Shown here: piece by piece, positions 24,228-34,082 of the stretch
How positions within the stretch are numbered: the stretch's first letter is position 1
Layout of the letters: each line of letters begins with the position of its first letter
Source of the DNA: Rutstroemia sp. NJR-2017a BVV2
Lineage: Eukaryota; Ascomycota; Leotiomycetes; Helotiales; Rutstroemiaceae
Length of the DNA: 64,000 bases
Assembly: GCA_002946415.1 (NCBI GenBank)
Contig: NJPS01000010.1
Span: 372,001 to 436,000, forward strand
Reading direction: 5' to 3'
Notes under the pieces: model-generated
Database searches by the model: none
What the model was told of the DNA's origin: nothing
What the model saw: only the letters and a program-made list of their open reading frames with translations
Translations under genes and position numbers: made by a program

Positions 24228-25209
24228 TCATTCGCCTTGCCTCCCTTCCACGGCACCCATGACTTGCTTCGTAATGTCGGCAAATATTGGACATAAAGAG
24301 CAGTCTCTATACTTCTCCACCAACAATCCCTCATCCCCAACAGCATTTTCCTTATTCCCCTCGTTTGAAAATTCCTTGCCGTTGACTGTCGTTCCAGCAG
24401 GATACACTGGCTTTCTCCCAGCCTCAACTAACATCCCAAATTGCGGATCGATAGGCACGCTGCCTAGAAATTGCACGTTGAAGTCCTTCGCCATAACCTC
24501 TCCCCCTCCCTTATTGAAAACATTTGTACATTCCGAGCAATTCGGACACACAAACCCACTCATATTCTCCACAACCCCAATAACATGGATGCCCGTCTTC
24601 GCACAAAAGTTCAATTCCTTTCTCACATCCGCCGTCGCCACAGCCTGCGGCGTCGTGACAATCACCGCACCGGCAACCTGTCCCGGACTCGCATTCTTCA
24701 GCAACGTCTCCGCCAGCGATATATGTTCGTCCGACGTCCCCGGCGGGGTATCAATGAGCAGATAATCCAGCTCGCCCCACAGCACATCCGTCAGGAACTG
24801 CCTCACCATAGCCGTTTTCTTCGGCCCGCGCCACACCACCGCGTCTCCTCTTTCGCGCAAAAGGAAGCCGAGGGACATGCATGAGAGGGAGCCTAGACCG
24901 GTAGATGCGTTCGCGGAGTGCACGGGGACGGGGACCCAGCCGCCGGGGGCTTGAGTTACTTTTGCGGATTCGAGGGAGAAGAGACGTGGGATGGAAGGTC
25001 CGGTTAGGTCGATGTCGAGAATTCCGACGGATGCGCCGGTGAGGGAGAGGGAGAGTGCGAGTTGGGTTGTTACTGAGGATTTGCCGACGCCGCCTTTGCC
25101 TGAGAGGACCTGGTGAAGTTCGTTGTTAGTAAGTGACTCATTGTGTTTCTAGCTCAAGTAATTCGAAGTAACTTACCAGCACAATATGTTTTACTTTATC
25201 CAAAGACAT
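24228..25209 (-). CDS. CFD1: cytosolic Fe-S cluster assembly scaffold Cfd1 (NUBP2 type)
   Basis: Two exons (25209-25177, 25109-24228) give 304 residues. The deviant Walker [10 protein letters not shown] (14-22) is completed by the splice LSG right after [30 protein letters not shown] is Walker B and the MRP signature. CPNCSEC near residue 199 supplies the bridging cluster cysteines. The N-terminal four-cysteine extension of Nbp35 is absent, so this is Cfd1. Cfd1 and Nbp35 form the CIA scaffold for cytosolic and nuclear Fe-S proteins. It converges on the GH1 gene and diverges from the next gene. Confidence 0.93.
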
Positions 25210-25646
25210 CTTTGCCAATATAGACCAGCAAAACAATAGCAGCGTTGTAATGCAATCTCCGTCGTCGCATCATGATGGATGGTTTCCATAAAAGAATAAG
25301 GAATAAATTCTTATCGCTTATCAATCCGATCTCCCTCATCCGCATAAATAAAATTCCACCATGACGCTCTATTTTAGTACATTCCTTAAGGTTAGCTCCG
25401 AAGCGCTGACCCGACCGGGGTTCGCGGTGTTACAACAGAGGAATTGTTTGACCCTGAATCCCGGGGGGGGCTCTTAGTTACAGGTTGCAACTTATACGAA
25501 ATTAATCCCAAGTTTCTTACATTTTTCTTACACACAATACACATCCATACGCTTTATTTGACACGGTATTCTATTCACTCGTCTACGAATGAGGTTGCGC
25601 GCGGTATCAATATGAGAGCATTCTTCTCGGGGGAAAGTGAATGTGA
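25210..25646. promoter_or_regulatory. divergent promoter region CFD1 / FGDF-motif protein
   Basis: About 440 bases between two starts, with a run of eight G at about 25463. No specific element can be assigned. Confidence 0.45.
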
Positions 25647-28600
25647 ATGGATATGGACGACCCTTGGGGCTCACCTTGGGCCGACGAGCTAGACCATGAT
25701 AATGATAATGGGCGATTGGACAATCAACGGATCAATGATAACGTGGCCGGGAATACGGGTGTCGAGAATGCTAGCAATGCTTTGAGAAACAAGCTTGATG
25801 CGACCTGGGACAATCCCAACGATGGCTTCACCGATTGGGAAGCGGATACGGGGATGGATGCAAAGAAGGGGGGGAACCTGGGACTGGATGCGGCGGCAGA
25901 TCAATGGGATATACGGAAGCCGGACATGCAGCTGGCGGTCGGAAAGGATGATATGGGAGGATTTGAGTCGCAGTGGAATGACTTCGGAACGAGTCCTGGC
26001 CGGGAGATGTCTAGGTTGGCACCAAGCCCTATGGCGAAACCGAGGGATATTGCGAGAGAACCTTCGCTCGATCCATGGGCTAATGCGGTCATTCCGGATG
26101 AGTTACAGGTGTTAGAAGACCAGAAGACGACGATTGGTAACGAATCGACTCTTGAGACTGATGAAAAGTCCGTTTCCGGCGCACCTGAACCTGTCTTCGA
26201 AAGCCTCGATGTTCCGGATGAAACAGATCATGAGTCGGCGGGTATCATAGAGAATGGACTGTTGGACGATGTCTCTATTGAGGAGCTGCAGGAAGAACTG
26301 CAGGAGCACAAAGACGAGACAATCACCCCGACAAATGAGACTGTCGAATCGGTACAGACTCCCGAAGAAGAAACCGAAGATAGCGAAGCAGCGACAGAGA
26401 TACCCGAAGCTTCCAATGATGACCCTGGCATATCAGAGCCCGGTCCCGAATCTTCCCGACCTTCGTCTTCGCCATCTGAAGGGAGTCACCACGATGAACC
26501 TTTGCCAGACTCGCCGCGGACATCTCTGGACGAAGAACCTAAGAAACCTCAGGTTATGCGGGAAGTCTCGCCAGAAGTACAAGAGCAGGTTGAACATTCT
26601 GATGGTCTAGCGCAAAAAGAGGAAGAATCTAATGCGGCGGAACCACCCCTGGAAGTTTTACAGGATGATGCTGCTGAAAATGATGCTGCTGAAGATGATG
26701 CTGCTGAAGATGATGCTGCTGAAGATGATGCTGCTGAAGATGATGCTGCTGAAGATGAAAAAGGTACTGTGGATGACGATGAATTTGGTGACTTTGGAGA
26801 TTTTGAGGAAGGATTGTCAGAAGACGGCGATGCTGCTCAAGAGCAAAATTCCATTGCCGATATCAACGAACGCAATGTGGAGAAACCCACAGCCAAAGCA
26901 GCGGATGATGTATCTGAAAGTCAACTGCCGAAAATATCCTCGGGGCCTGTCGATTTCGTCATTGACCTGACTGCTGTGGATAAAATCTTTGAGAAGGACG
27001 ATCTTCCTGCTATAGATTCGTCTGCTGAAAAGGTATTTATACCTGATACCATCATTGCCGATACCTTCGCAACAACTGGAGAACGAAAGACATGGTACAG
27101 GATATCAAGATATGGTCCAATGCGAAAACACAACGCTGGAGATGACGAGAATTATGTTCGTATCACATGGGCACAATCTACAGTCAAAGAGGACACCCAA
27201 AAGATTGTAGCTCGATGGATGGAGGAAGACCGAAACAATGGACATGTTGTTCTTGGTGGAACAAGTAAAGGGGGTTCTGTTTTCGGTTGGAATGATCCAA
27301 ATGCCGCACCTGTTCCATTGGCAGCTGTGTTTGCGAAAAGAAATAGCGAGAGGTTTGGATCTAGATCGAGTACCGACTTGTCTTCTCCTGAGTTACCAAG
27401 GGAGTGGCCAAAGAATCTCACTCGCGATCGCTCGAAGTCCAAAACTCGATCTTCTTCACAGTCGAGAACTCACAGTCCAGTAAAATCGGTTGATTCGACT
27501 GCGAGTACTGTTGAGATGCAGCCCTCTACTGCTCATTTTGATTTAGACGCACTTGAAAGCATGCAAACAGCTTCCGAGCCCGGTAGCCCTGCACTAGAAA
27601 CGGATGATGATGCGGCTTTCTCCTTTGCACCGGCTCCCCCAGGTAACTCTGTCCCGTCTGCACAAGCCTCATCATCTCGACATTCGATCGAACCTCCTCC
27701 TCAAGATAGACCGTTACCAAAACCTAGACCGCTTTCTATGCCACCTCCTGCGACAGGTGCCCCCAAATTCATTTCTATCCCCGGCATATCAACAATATCC
27801 AAGAGTTTCGAAGTCAGCCCCGCCCCCACCGATGATAACGATGACGACGAGGAGGATGACGAATGGGGTGAAATGGTCTCCTCTCCCATAGTTACTGAAG
27901 CCCCCAAACTCCCTCCTCCCACTCGCGGTCTCCGGCACAAAAAATCCATGAGTTTAGGAACCCCCTCCTTCTTCATCCCCAACTCCACTACCCCTCCGTT
28001 AAAAAATCCACAAATCACTAAACTCCAATCCGGTCTTCATCGGAAGCCGAAAATAACTTTCGATGAAATCATCGCCCCGCAAGTTCAAAATCCACCCCCG
28101 CCGCCGATCTCTACTTCTCCCATCTTACCCCCGCAGCAGCAATCTACAAATGCATGGCCGGAGCTCTCGTCTACGAAATCGGCGGCCTCTTCACCAGCCT
28201 TGTCGTCGGTTTATCCTCCTCCTTCTAATTATGGATTTACGAAATCGGATCTTACCTGGCCCTCTCAGCCGTCGTCGCCGGCTAAGTCGACGACTTCTTC
28301 GTTTGCTGATTTGTGGGATAGTCCGCCTGTTGCGGTGTCGGAGGCGCGAGTGGAGAAGCCGTGGAATATGGAACAGCAAGTGCCGTCGTCTCAAGTTACG
28401 CATATGGGAAATCAAAGTCAACCACCGTCAGCATCAACACCAGCAGCAGATCCTTGGGCCTCGGCTGACTTTTCGTTTTTTGACGCCCCTGCTCCGGCTC
28501 CTGCTCCTGCACCTGCACCTGCAGCTAACACAATACCGCCATCACGATCCCGACCGCAATCGCAGTCCCAATTCCCACCAACCCATTCTCGCGTTCAGTC

Positions 28601-28820
28601 TCTATCACAGCCGCCTAAACCGCTGCAGAAATCTGTTACGTGGTCTACGCCTCCTCCGGCACCCATATCTATGAATACGCCGACTTCGGCAGTATCAGTT
28701 TCATCGGTTCCTTATCCAAGGCACTCGAGCGGCAAATCGAAATTGGAAGTTGAACAGGATGAGGTTGTGAGGGGGATTGTGGGTGGGTTGCCGGATTTGG
28801 GGTACATGTTTAGGCGGTAG
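25647..28820 (+). CDS. large disordered protein with FGDF motifs, possible AP-1/GGA ear-binding factor
   Basis: Single-exon ORF of 1057 residues starting MDMDDPWGSPWADEL. Most of it is low complexity and acidic or Pro/Ser-rich. A six-copy in-frame repeat (DDAAE) leads into DEFGDFGDFEEG (about residue 376), which matches the hydrophobic-G-D-hydrophobic motif bound by gamma-adaptin and GGA ear domains; aftiphilin and yeast Laa2 carry similar motifs. One compact conserved-looking block follows at about 430-550 (TWYRISRYGPMRKHN, VRITWAQSTVKEDTQ). A run of alternating Pro-Ala sits near residue 950, and the end is DEVVRGIVGGLPDLGYMFRR. A role in clathrin adaptor traffic is inference from the motif alone; no homologue is recognised. 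Confidence 0.75.
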   Translation: MDMDDPWGSPWADELDHDNDNGRLDNQRINDNVAGNTGVENASNALRNKLDATWDNPNDGFTDWEADTGMDAKKGGNLGLDAAADQWDIRKPDMQLAVGKDDMGGFESQWNDFGTSPGREMSRLAPSPMAKPRDIAREPSLDPWANAVIPDELQVLEDQKTTIGNESTLETDEKSVSGAPEPVFESLDVPDETDHESAGIIENGLLDDVSIEELQEELQEHKDETITPTNETVESVQTPEEETEDSEAATEIPEASNDDPGISEPGPESSRPSSSPSEGSHHDEPLPDSPRTSLDEEPKKPQVMREVSPEVQEQVEHSDGLAQKEEESNAAEPPLEVLQDDAAENDAAEDDAAEDDAAEDDAAEDDAAEDEKGTVDDDEFGDFGDFEEGLSEDGDAAQEQNSIADINERNVEKPTAKAADDVSESQLPKISSGPVDFVIDLTAVDKIFEKDDLPAIDSSAEKVFIPDTIIADTFATTGERKTWYRISRYGPMRKHNAGDDENYVRITWAQSTVKEDTQKIVARWMEEDRNNGHVVLGGTSKGGSVFGWNDPNAAPVPLAAVFAKRNSERFGSRSSTDLSSPELPREWPKNLTRDRSKSKTRSSSQSRTHSPVKSVDSTASTVEMQPSTAHFDLDALESMQTASEPGSPALETDDDAAFSFAPAPPGNSVPSAQASSSRHSIEPPPQDRPLPKPRPLSMPPPATGAPKFISIPGISTISKSFEVSPAPTDDNDDDEEDDEWGEMVSSPIVTEAPKLPPPTRGLRHKKSMSLGTPSFFIPNSTTPPLKNPQITKLQSGLHRKPKITFDEIIAPQVQNPPPPPISTSPILPPQQQSTNAWPELSSTKSAASSPALSSVYPPPSNYGFTKSDLTWPSQPSSPAKSTTSSFADLWDSPPVAVSEARVEKPWNMEQQVPSSQVTHMGNQSQPPSASTPAADPWASADFSFFDAPAPAPAPAPAPAANTIPPSRSRPQSQSQFPPTHSRVQSLSQPPKPLQKSVTWSTPPPAPISMNTPTSAVSVSSVPYPRHSSGKSKLEVEQDEVVRGIVGGLPDLGYMFRR
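26664..26753 (+). repeat. 15-bp in-frame tandem repeat (6 copies)
   Basis: Six copies of gatgatgctgctgaa encode DDAAE; copy 2 starts with aat instead of gat. Near-perfect identity points to recent copy-number change. Confidence 0.92.
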
Positions 28821-28823
28821 GTG

Positions 28824-28866
28824 TGGGGTGGGGGGGGATTGGTGGGGATTGGGGGAGATTGAGGGG
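28824..28866 (+). other. G-rich tract, possible G-quadruplex in 3' UTR
   Basis: Five G runs of four or more begin four bases after the stop codon of the FGDF-motif gene (gtggggtggggggggatt, then ggtggggattgggggaga). They lie on the mRNA-sense strand, so an RNA quadruplex is possible. Confidence 0.5.
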
Positions 28867-30440
28867 TGTGAGAGTGGGAAAGAGAAGGAAGGAAAGACAT
28901 GAATAGGAGGATTGGAAAATGAGTAGACGGACGGACGGAAGGATGGATGGGCAAGAAGGATGATGACAACTCTGGAGGGATAGAAGGGGGTACGGCTTTT
29001 TTGTATACATGAGATAAGGGCATGGATAAAGATGGGGATGAGGAAGGGGATGAAGATGAATATGAATGTGGGAACGAAGTTATATACGGTATGGTAGATA
29101 AATAGATGGATAGATGACTTGATTCATGTTGTACTTCATCCTTGTGAGTTTTGTTGTATGTTGGATTTGCAGGAATATATATAATATCTGTATCAGTATT
29201 GGTATTCTTTCTTGGGCGTTCATAGATGATAAAGCGGAGGGGGGAGAGGAAGAAGGGAGGGAGGGAAGAAGGAAAGGAGGGGACAAAGAAATCTGTTTGC
29301 TTTCTCCACTCCTTTTGGGAGAGGAGTCAAATATATTATAATAAACTTAAAGTACAAGTAAGATAAGCGTTTAAATCAGAATTAGAATTAATACTGATCA
29401 ACTAACTGACTTATTTCGTCAGTATATATAAAGCAACTCCAAGCATCTCAGAATCCTCGCTAATTTCACCACACCCCCTATATAGTGGAAATCCCACCAT
29501 GCTGGAGATACTTTGACTTATCTTAATTCCAAGTGCATGTTGGAATTCACTTATCGTGGTTATGAGGGATGTGATGTCAACAGAGATTATCTATCTACAT
29601 AGTACAGCTAACTAAATCCGTGATCTAGTCAACCGCCAGAGCTATACGAGCCTCTTTCCCTCATCATCTTAACTACGCGAGCCCTAGACATGGAAGTATC
29701 GAACCGAGGTTCGCCAATTGCAACCGGATGTGATCTTACCATTAGTATAACTGTTTGAAATATCGTACCATATTCAAGTCCGAAAGTGCATATACGTACA
29801 TATAGATCATGCAAAAAAGGTTGTAAGTGGAAGGTTCTAGCAAGAGGGCGATCCCGCCACTAAGAGTTGGAATGTCATATCAGCTACATAACTATTGCAA
29901 GTGTACCAACAGTTGATACCTCCGTCTTAAGTTACCTGCATGATGCGACACAGCTCGGAAGCTCAGAGCCGCATCCGTTGCTGCATGGGTCTCCACTGTA
30001 GCTTACAGTACCGGATAACCCATGCATAGCTCGTTCCTTGCCAACAACACTCCAACAACACTTCAAAATACGGACAGCATGGAGAAGCATTGATGGATTC
30101 AGGAACCAGGAACGCTGGTTTCTTCACATGTAGAACCGAGGTACAGTCTTTTGAACACCTCTTCTGGGAGGACCATACGAGATGTACATGTCAATATCCG
30201 CTAACATTTTTGCAAATCTTCTTTTCCAACCTCTACATACGTAAGTACCTACATAGGTAGAGAGCTCAAGGTGTACGAAGTATAGCAGTACGAGATGTAT
30301 TTCTGAAGAATTCACAAATTCACAGGCAAGTGGATACGCGAATTCCTCTTTCAATGAACTGCTTGATGCTCTAGGGTTAGATACACAGGATGCTAGAATA
30401 CTGCGTATACCTTGTACAGATATATGCTACTCGTAGCAAT
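28867..30440. other. long intergenic stretch, no gene seen
   Basis: Starts purine-rich (ggacggacggaaggatggatg near 28928; a second G/A-rich tract at 29236-29283), then becomes mixed and A/T-leaning with a TATA-like tatatataaa near 29423. No ORF above 80 codons looks coding, and no terminal repeats were found. Confidence 0.5.
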
Positions 30441-32370
30441 CTACGGTCGAAGACAGTCAATGAAGGGCAGGCCAGCAGCATCGCAGATCTCATTCATCGC
30501 TTGAACTACTTTCTCGTCTTCTAGTCTTTTCCCCACTAACTGCAAGCATACGGGTGCTCCTGCTTGCTTTTGTGAATCAAAGTGAGTGTGAACCCATGCA
30601 TCAATATCACTTCTTGGTGCATATGCTGCATCCTCGCGGTCAAGGTCGGGATCAACCCTCGTCACAGGGAATATGGCGGCAGGGTAGTCTAAAAGATTCC
30701 AGATAGATGTGTAGCCCCAGTATTTGGTCGTGCCTATCGGAGGGGCGGCTCCAGGATGAGGAGGGCAGAGTATCACATCCATATGTGGGGCTTTTTTTAA
30801 CCATTCTGTAATCGATCAGCTTTAAGCTTCGTAAGAGACGAAAGTCTAACCCGCCTTGCAAATAATTGGACCTGAAGATATTTCGAGCCATAGTCCAATC
30901 CCAGTACTCCTGTATCGAAAGTTTTTGGATCCCAGGTCCGGAAATTAGGCGGTAGTCGGTGAGCTCGTGTATTGGCTCTCCCGATTGCTTCATGGCTTCG
31001 ATGAATGCTTCGCCTCCATCAGGCGAGTAGAGCTTCTCCTGAATGCGTATCAGTGACAGATTTGCGTTGGCTTTCGGGTGTGGCAAATGGACATATGACA
31101 ACCCACAAGAATATTCATAGCTTCCTCATGCTTGAATGGTTCCCAACGAGATAATCTGAACCTGGGATTTTTCTCAAGCTTTTCGACCACTTCTCGGAAA
31201 GCTCTAGTCATAGCAACGGAAGGTTTGACAATGCCGTCGTCCCACATCACACCAATGTTGATTGTTGGTTGGAAAGAGGTTTCTTCTAGCTCTCGCCACG
31301 GTATTGGCAGCAAGCTAGGATCGGCTTCCCAAGGCCGCGTGTCAAGTATGCTCTTCATGAAAATAGAAATACCTCTCCTTGATGGTGTCATAGGCCCAAT
31401 TGCAGCTGGAATCATTTCGCATCCACTAAAGTAAACATGAACACCCGCGAGTGGTAAACGAAAAGCACTAGGTTTGAGCGCGTAGATACCGCAATTAGCA
31501 GCTGGTGAACGTACGCTTCCCCCTATGTCAGTGCCTATGCCCAATGGACTAGCTAACATGGTCAGAAGTGCACCTTCACCCCCCGAAGAACCTCCGGGAG
31601 TCAGGTCGGAGTTGTGCGGGTTGGTCGTAGAACCGTGTGTTGGGCCTATGTTCTCGAGCATCATCTAGAAAAGAATTCATCAATAAAGAGCTTGATGAAG
31701 GATAAACGACCCATCCCGTTAGATACTCTATGATTGAGTTTACTCCGCTAACCAAAAAACAGAGAAATTGACAAACTCACAACGCCCTGCGGTTCTGTAG
31801 TCCGCACAAACGGGACCGCACCGAGGGATCGAATCAAAGCCAGAATCGACGCATCCTTAGGCGATGTATTTGCCAGAGCAGCAACAATCCCCTCAGTAGT
31901 TCTCAGGCCCTTCCAAGGAACAAGCGCCTTGATACTAATCGGCAAACCATGCAGTGGACCGACAGTCGTCTTATTCTTTTCGTAAAAAACATCCAGCTCC
32001 CTTGCTCTCGCCAGTGCTTCTTGCGGCACCAACTCAAATACACAATTGACCTTCTCATGTGTTAGTTTACGAATAACAATGGGTGCAGAAGATATCGTAC
32101 GAGTCGTTGAGCCAACCCAGCACGCCGCAAGAAAGCTTGTGTAACAGTCACAGAGCTGAGCCGGCCTGTTGACAATGCTGTCAGTAATCCATCGATGGAT
32201 GTTTCGGTTATGTCGATCTCTTCTGGTGTTAAGAGCAGCCTTGGCACATTGGTGAGATTCCTAGGTAAATTGGCCGGCGGCGGTAATTCGGGCAGAGGAG
32301 GTTCAAGGCTCGCAATGGTCTCGTCTCTGTGTTGCTGTGCCGCAAACACTAGTCCTTCCCAGTTGGCCAT
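30441..32370 (-). CDS. amidase (amidase-signature family, acetamidase-like)
   Basis: Five exons (32370-32101, 32050-31784, 31664-31107, 31038-30855, 30805-30441) close in frame at 547 residues, the usual size of fungal acetamidases. The Ser-cisSer-Lys triad is complete: Lys131 in SIKAL, Ser205 in GGSSGGEG, Ser229 in GTDIGGSVR, with the family's exact 24-residue spacing between the two serines. MDVILCPPHPGAAPP is the substrate-channel region near the C-terminus. The enzyme should hydrolyse small amides to release ammonia; the substrate is unknown. The last intron (30806-30854) needs a GC donor to keep the frame. An ATG six codons upstream (32388) is an alternative start. Confidence 0.88.
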
Positions 32371-32959
32371 TATTGCTAGAAACAACACTCTCTTCGAGGT
32401 ATGCCTGAACCGTTGTCGTGTGAAAGAGATATATAAATGAGGTACAAATGAGGTGCACTTATCCCGGAGGAAAGCGCATGGACCTCCCGTAACAGGGTCT
32501 CAAATGAGCCTCTTGCGTTACAGTACATCCGCTTCACACTCTCATTCTCCTCGGTTTAATTCTCCGCCCTAGTCTTTAAACCTCAGGGGGTACCGAATCT
32601 TTTGACACATACATGACCCATTAGTCGTTACTCCGCATCTATACTCCACATCAATTCAAACCCAACTCTCTATTTGTATATCCAACTTAAATCATTGGGG
32701 GTCACATACATGATGGGTTTCGATGTGCTGTTGGACTTCCTTGTAACAAAGAGGAGGTACTTCATGTATAGTACTACTGCACAAGCTATCTTCATCTTAT
32801 GTTAGTTGTCTGCCAGTGAGCATACGGTGCACCCGCCTTCTCCCCAATGTGACTCGAGCTATTCTTCTTTGATGCTAGATTATATGATGGAGAACATCCC
32901 TTTCCGCTTGGTCTGAGTACTCACAGCTTACTTCCAAATTCCAGTCACTGGCAGTTGTC
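32371..32959. other. intergenic, no gene seen
   Basis: Between the amidase start and the receptor pseudogene, head to head. No specific sites recognised. Confidence 0.45.
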
Positions 32960-33462
32960 ATGCCTAGCCAGCAGTCAGCCGTTCTTTCAACAGACCCAAA
33001 TGAAACCTATGTTCCGCAGCTCTATGTAATTTGCTCCCTCTTCCCGGCTCTTGCTACCATTGCTGTTGGCCTACGATTTATCTCTCGACGACTTAAAGGA
33101 GTAAACTTTTGGTGGGATGACTGAACTGCTCTTCTCGCCCTGGTTCGTCTCTTCTTTCGATAGACTATATTCCGCAATATTTATGCTAACAACTGCAAAA
33201 TTAGCTACTGGCATGGGTAGACTATACCACTGTCATCCAATGTATGTTTACTGCAATCCAAGACAACATTTACATCTTCGCTGACAATATGCTAGCCGTG
33301 CTCCATGGCAAAGGCAGACACCTCGCGTTGCTCAACTCGCACGACAAAACCATGATCAGCTACTGGTCGTTTTGGTTCGCCATCATCTATACTTCCTTAC
33401 CGCCAACCATAAAAATCTCGGCCCTTCTACTTTACAGACGCATATTCAAAAATGATAAATGA
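32960..33462 (+). pseudogene. truncated PTH11-like/rhodopsin-domain membrane protein pseudogene
   Basis: From ATG 32960 the frame reads MPSQQSAVLSTD.., a first span (YVICSLFPALATIAVGLRFI), then the family hallmark RRLKGVNFWWDD. The next codon is TGA (33122-33124) where relatives have Trp, followed by TALLALV-like sequence. A plausible intron (gttcgt..gctaac..attag, ending about 33206) leads to LLAWVDYTT, and GKGRHLALLN matches the GLGRH motif of the family. The frame stops at RRIFKNDK, after about three of the seven spans. The premature stop and the lost C-terminal half both mark it as dead. These proteins are plasma-membrane receptors; PTH11 itself senses surfaces in Magnaporthe. Confidence 0.75.
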
Positions 33463-34082
33463 ATACATAGCTTCTGGGCTGCGGAGAGAGGCGGTTGAGG
33501 GCTGGAGATAGCCAAGAACTGACATTGGTTATATTTGAAAGCCGTGATGATTCTACTCTAGGTAGGAAGGAACAGAAAATACCATCTTCTCCAGTTCATC
33601 CATAAAAGAAAGTGTTATAGCAAGTGAGAAGCTCTGGTCACGTTCACAATACTGAGCCACTAAAGAGGGAGTAAGGTCTCCTTCTAGCTTAATTATCAAA
33701 CCAAGACCAGTAGAAATTCTTGAGAGGCCGGAGATACTACGAGGTTTGAGATATGTAGGAACGGAATGTAGTGCAAGATCTACGTCTGCTGCTTCAGGGT
33801 TCTTCACCCCTAAGAAGAATGCAGTCTGGGGAAGTTTCAAGACGGAGCGGAGGCGCAGGAGGCTTGACGGATAATAAAGGTTACCTACTTGAGCCTAGCT
33901 CGAGAACATCCCCTGCAAATCAGGCGATAATACGAACCCCTCACCCCTCAACCCCTCTTCCCGTCATTCTTTCTAACTATCGACGATCAGCTACCAGTGG
34001 TTCATAGTTTACCTCTAAACTACAAGCATCGCTCGAAGACAAAGCAATAAAGAGTGCGATTAACTAACCTATCAACTAGACT
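33463..34082. other. intergenic with one doubtful minus ORF
   Basis: A 95-codon minus ORF (33553-33840, MKLPQTAFFLGVKNPEAADV..) has balanced composition but no family I recognise; it might be a gene remnant. No P-loop or NACHT-like motif is seen in any frame here. An in-frame TAG at 34077-34079 sets the left limit of the next gene. Confidence 0.4.

Noticed and set aside
24109..24765. 218-codon plus-strand ORF
   Set aside because: Exact antisense shadow of CFD1, whose motifs are unmistakable.
28063..28674. 203-codon Arg/Leu-rich plus ORF
   Set aside because: Out-of-frame reading of the Pro/Ser-rich part of the 1057-residue protein.
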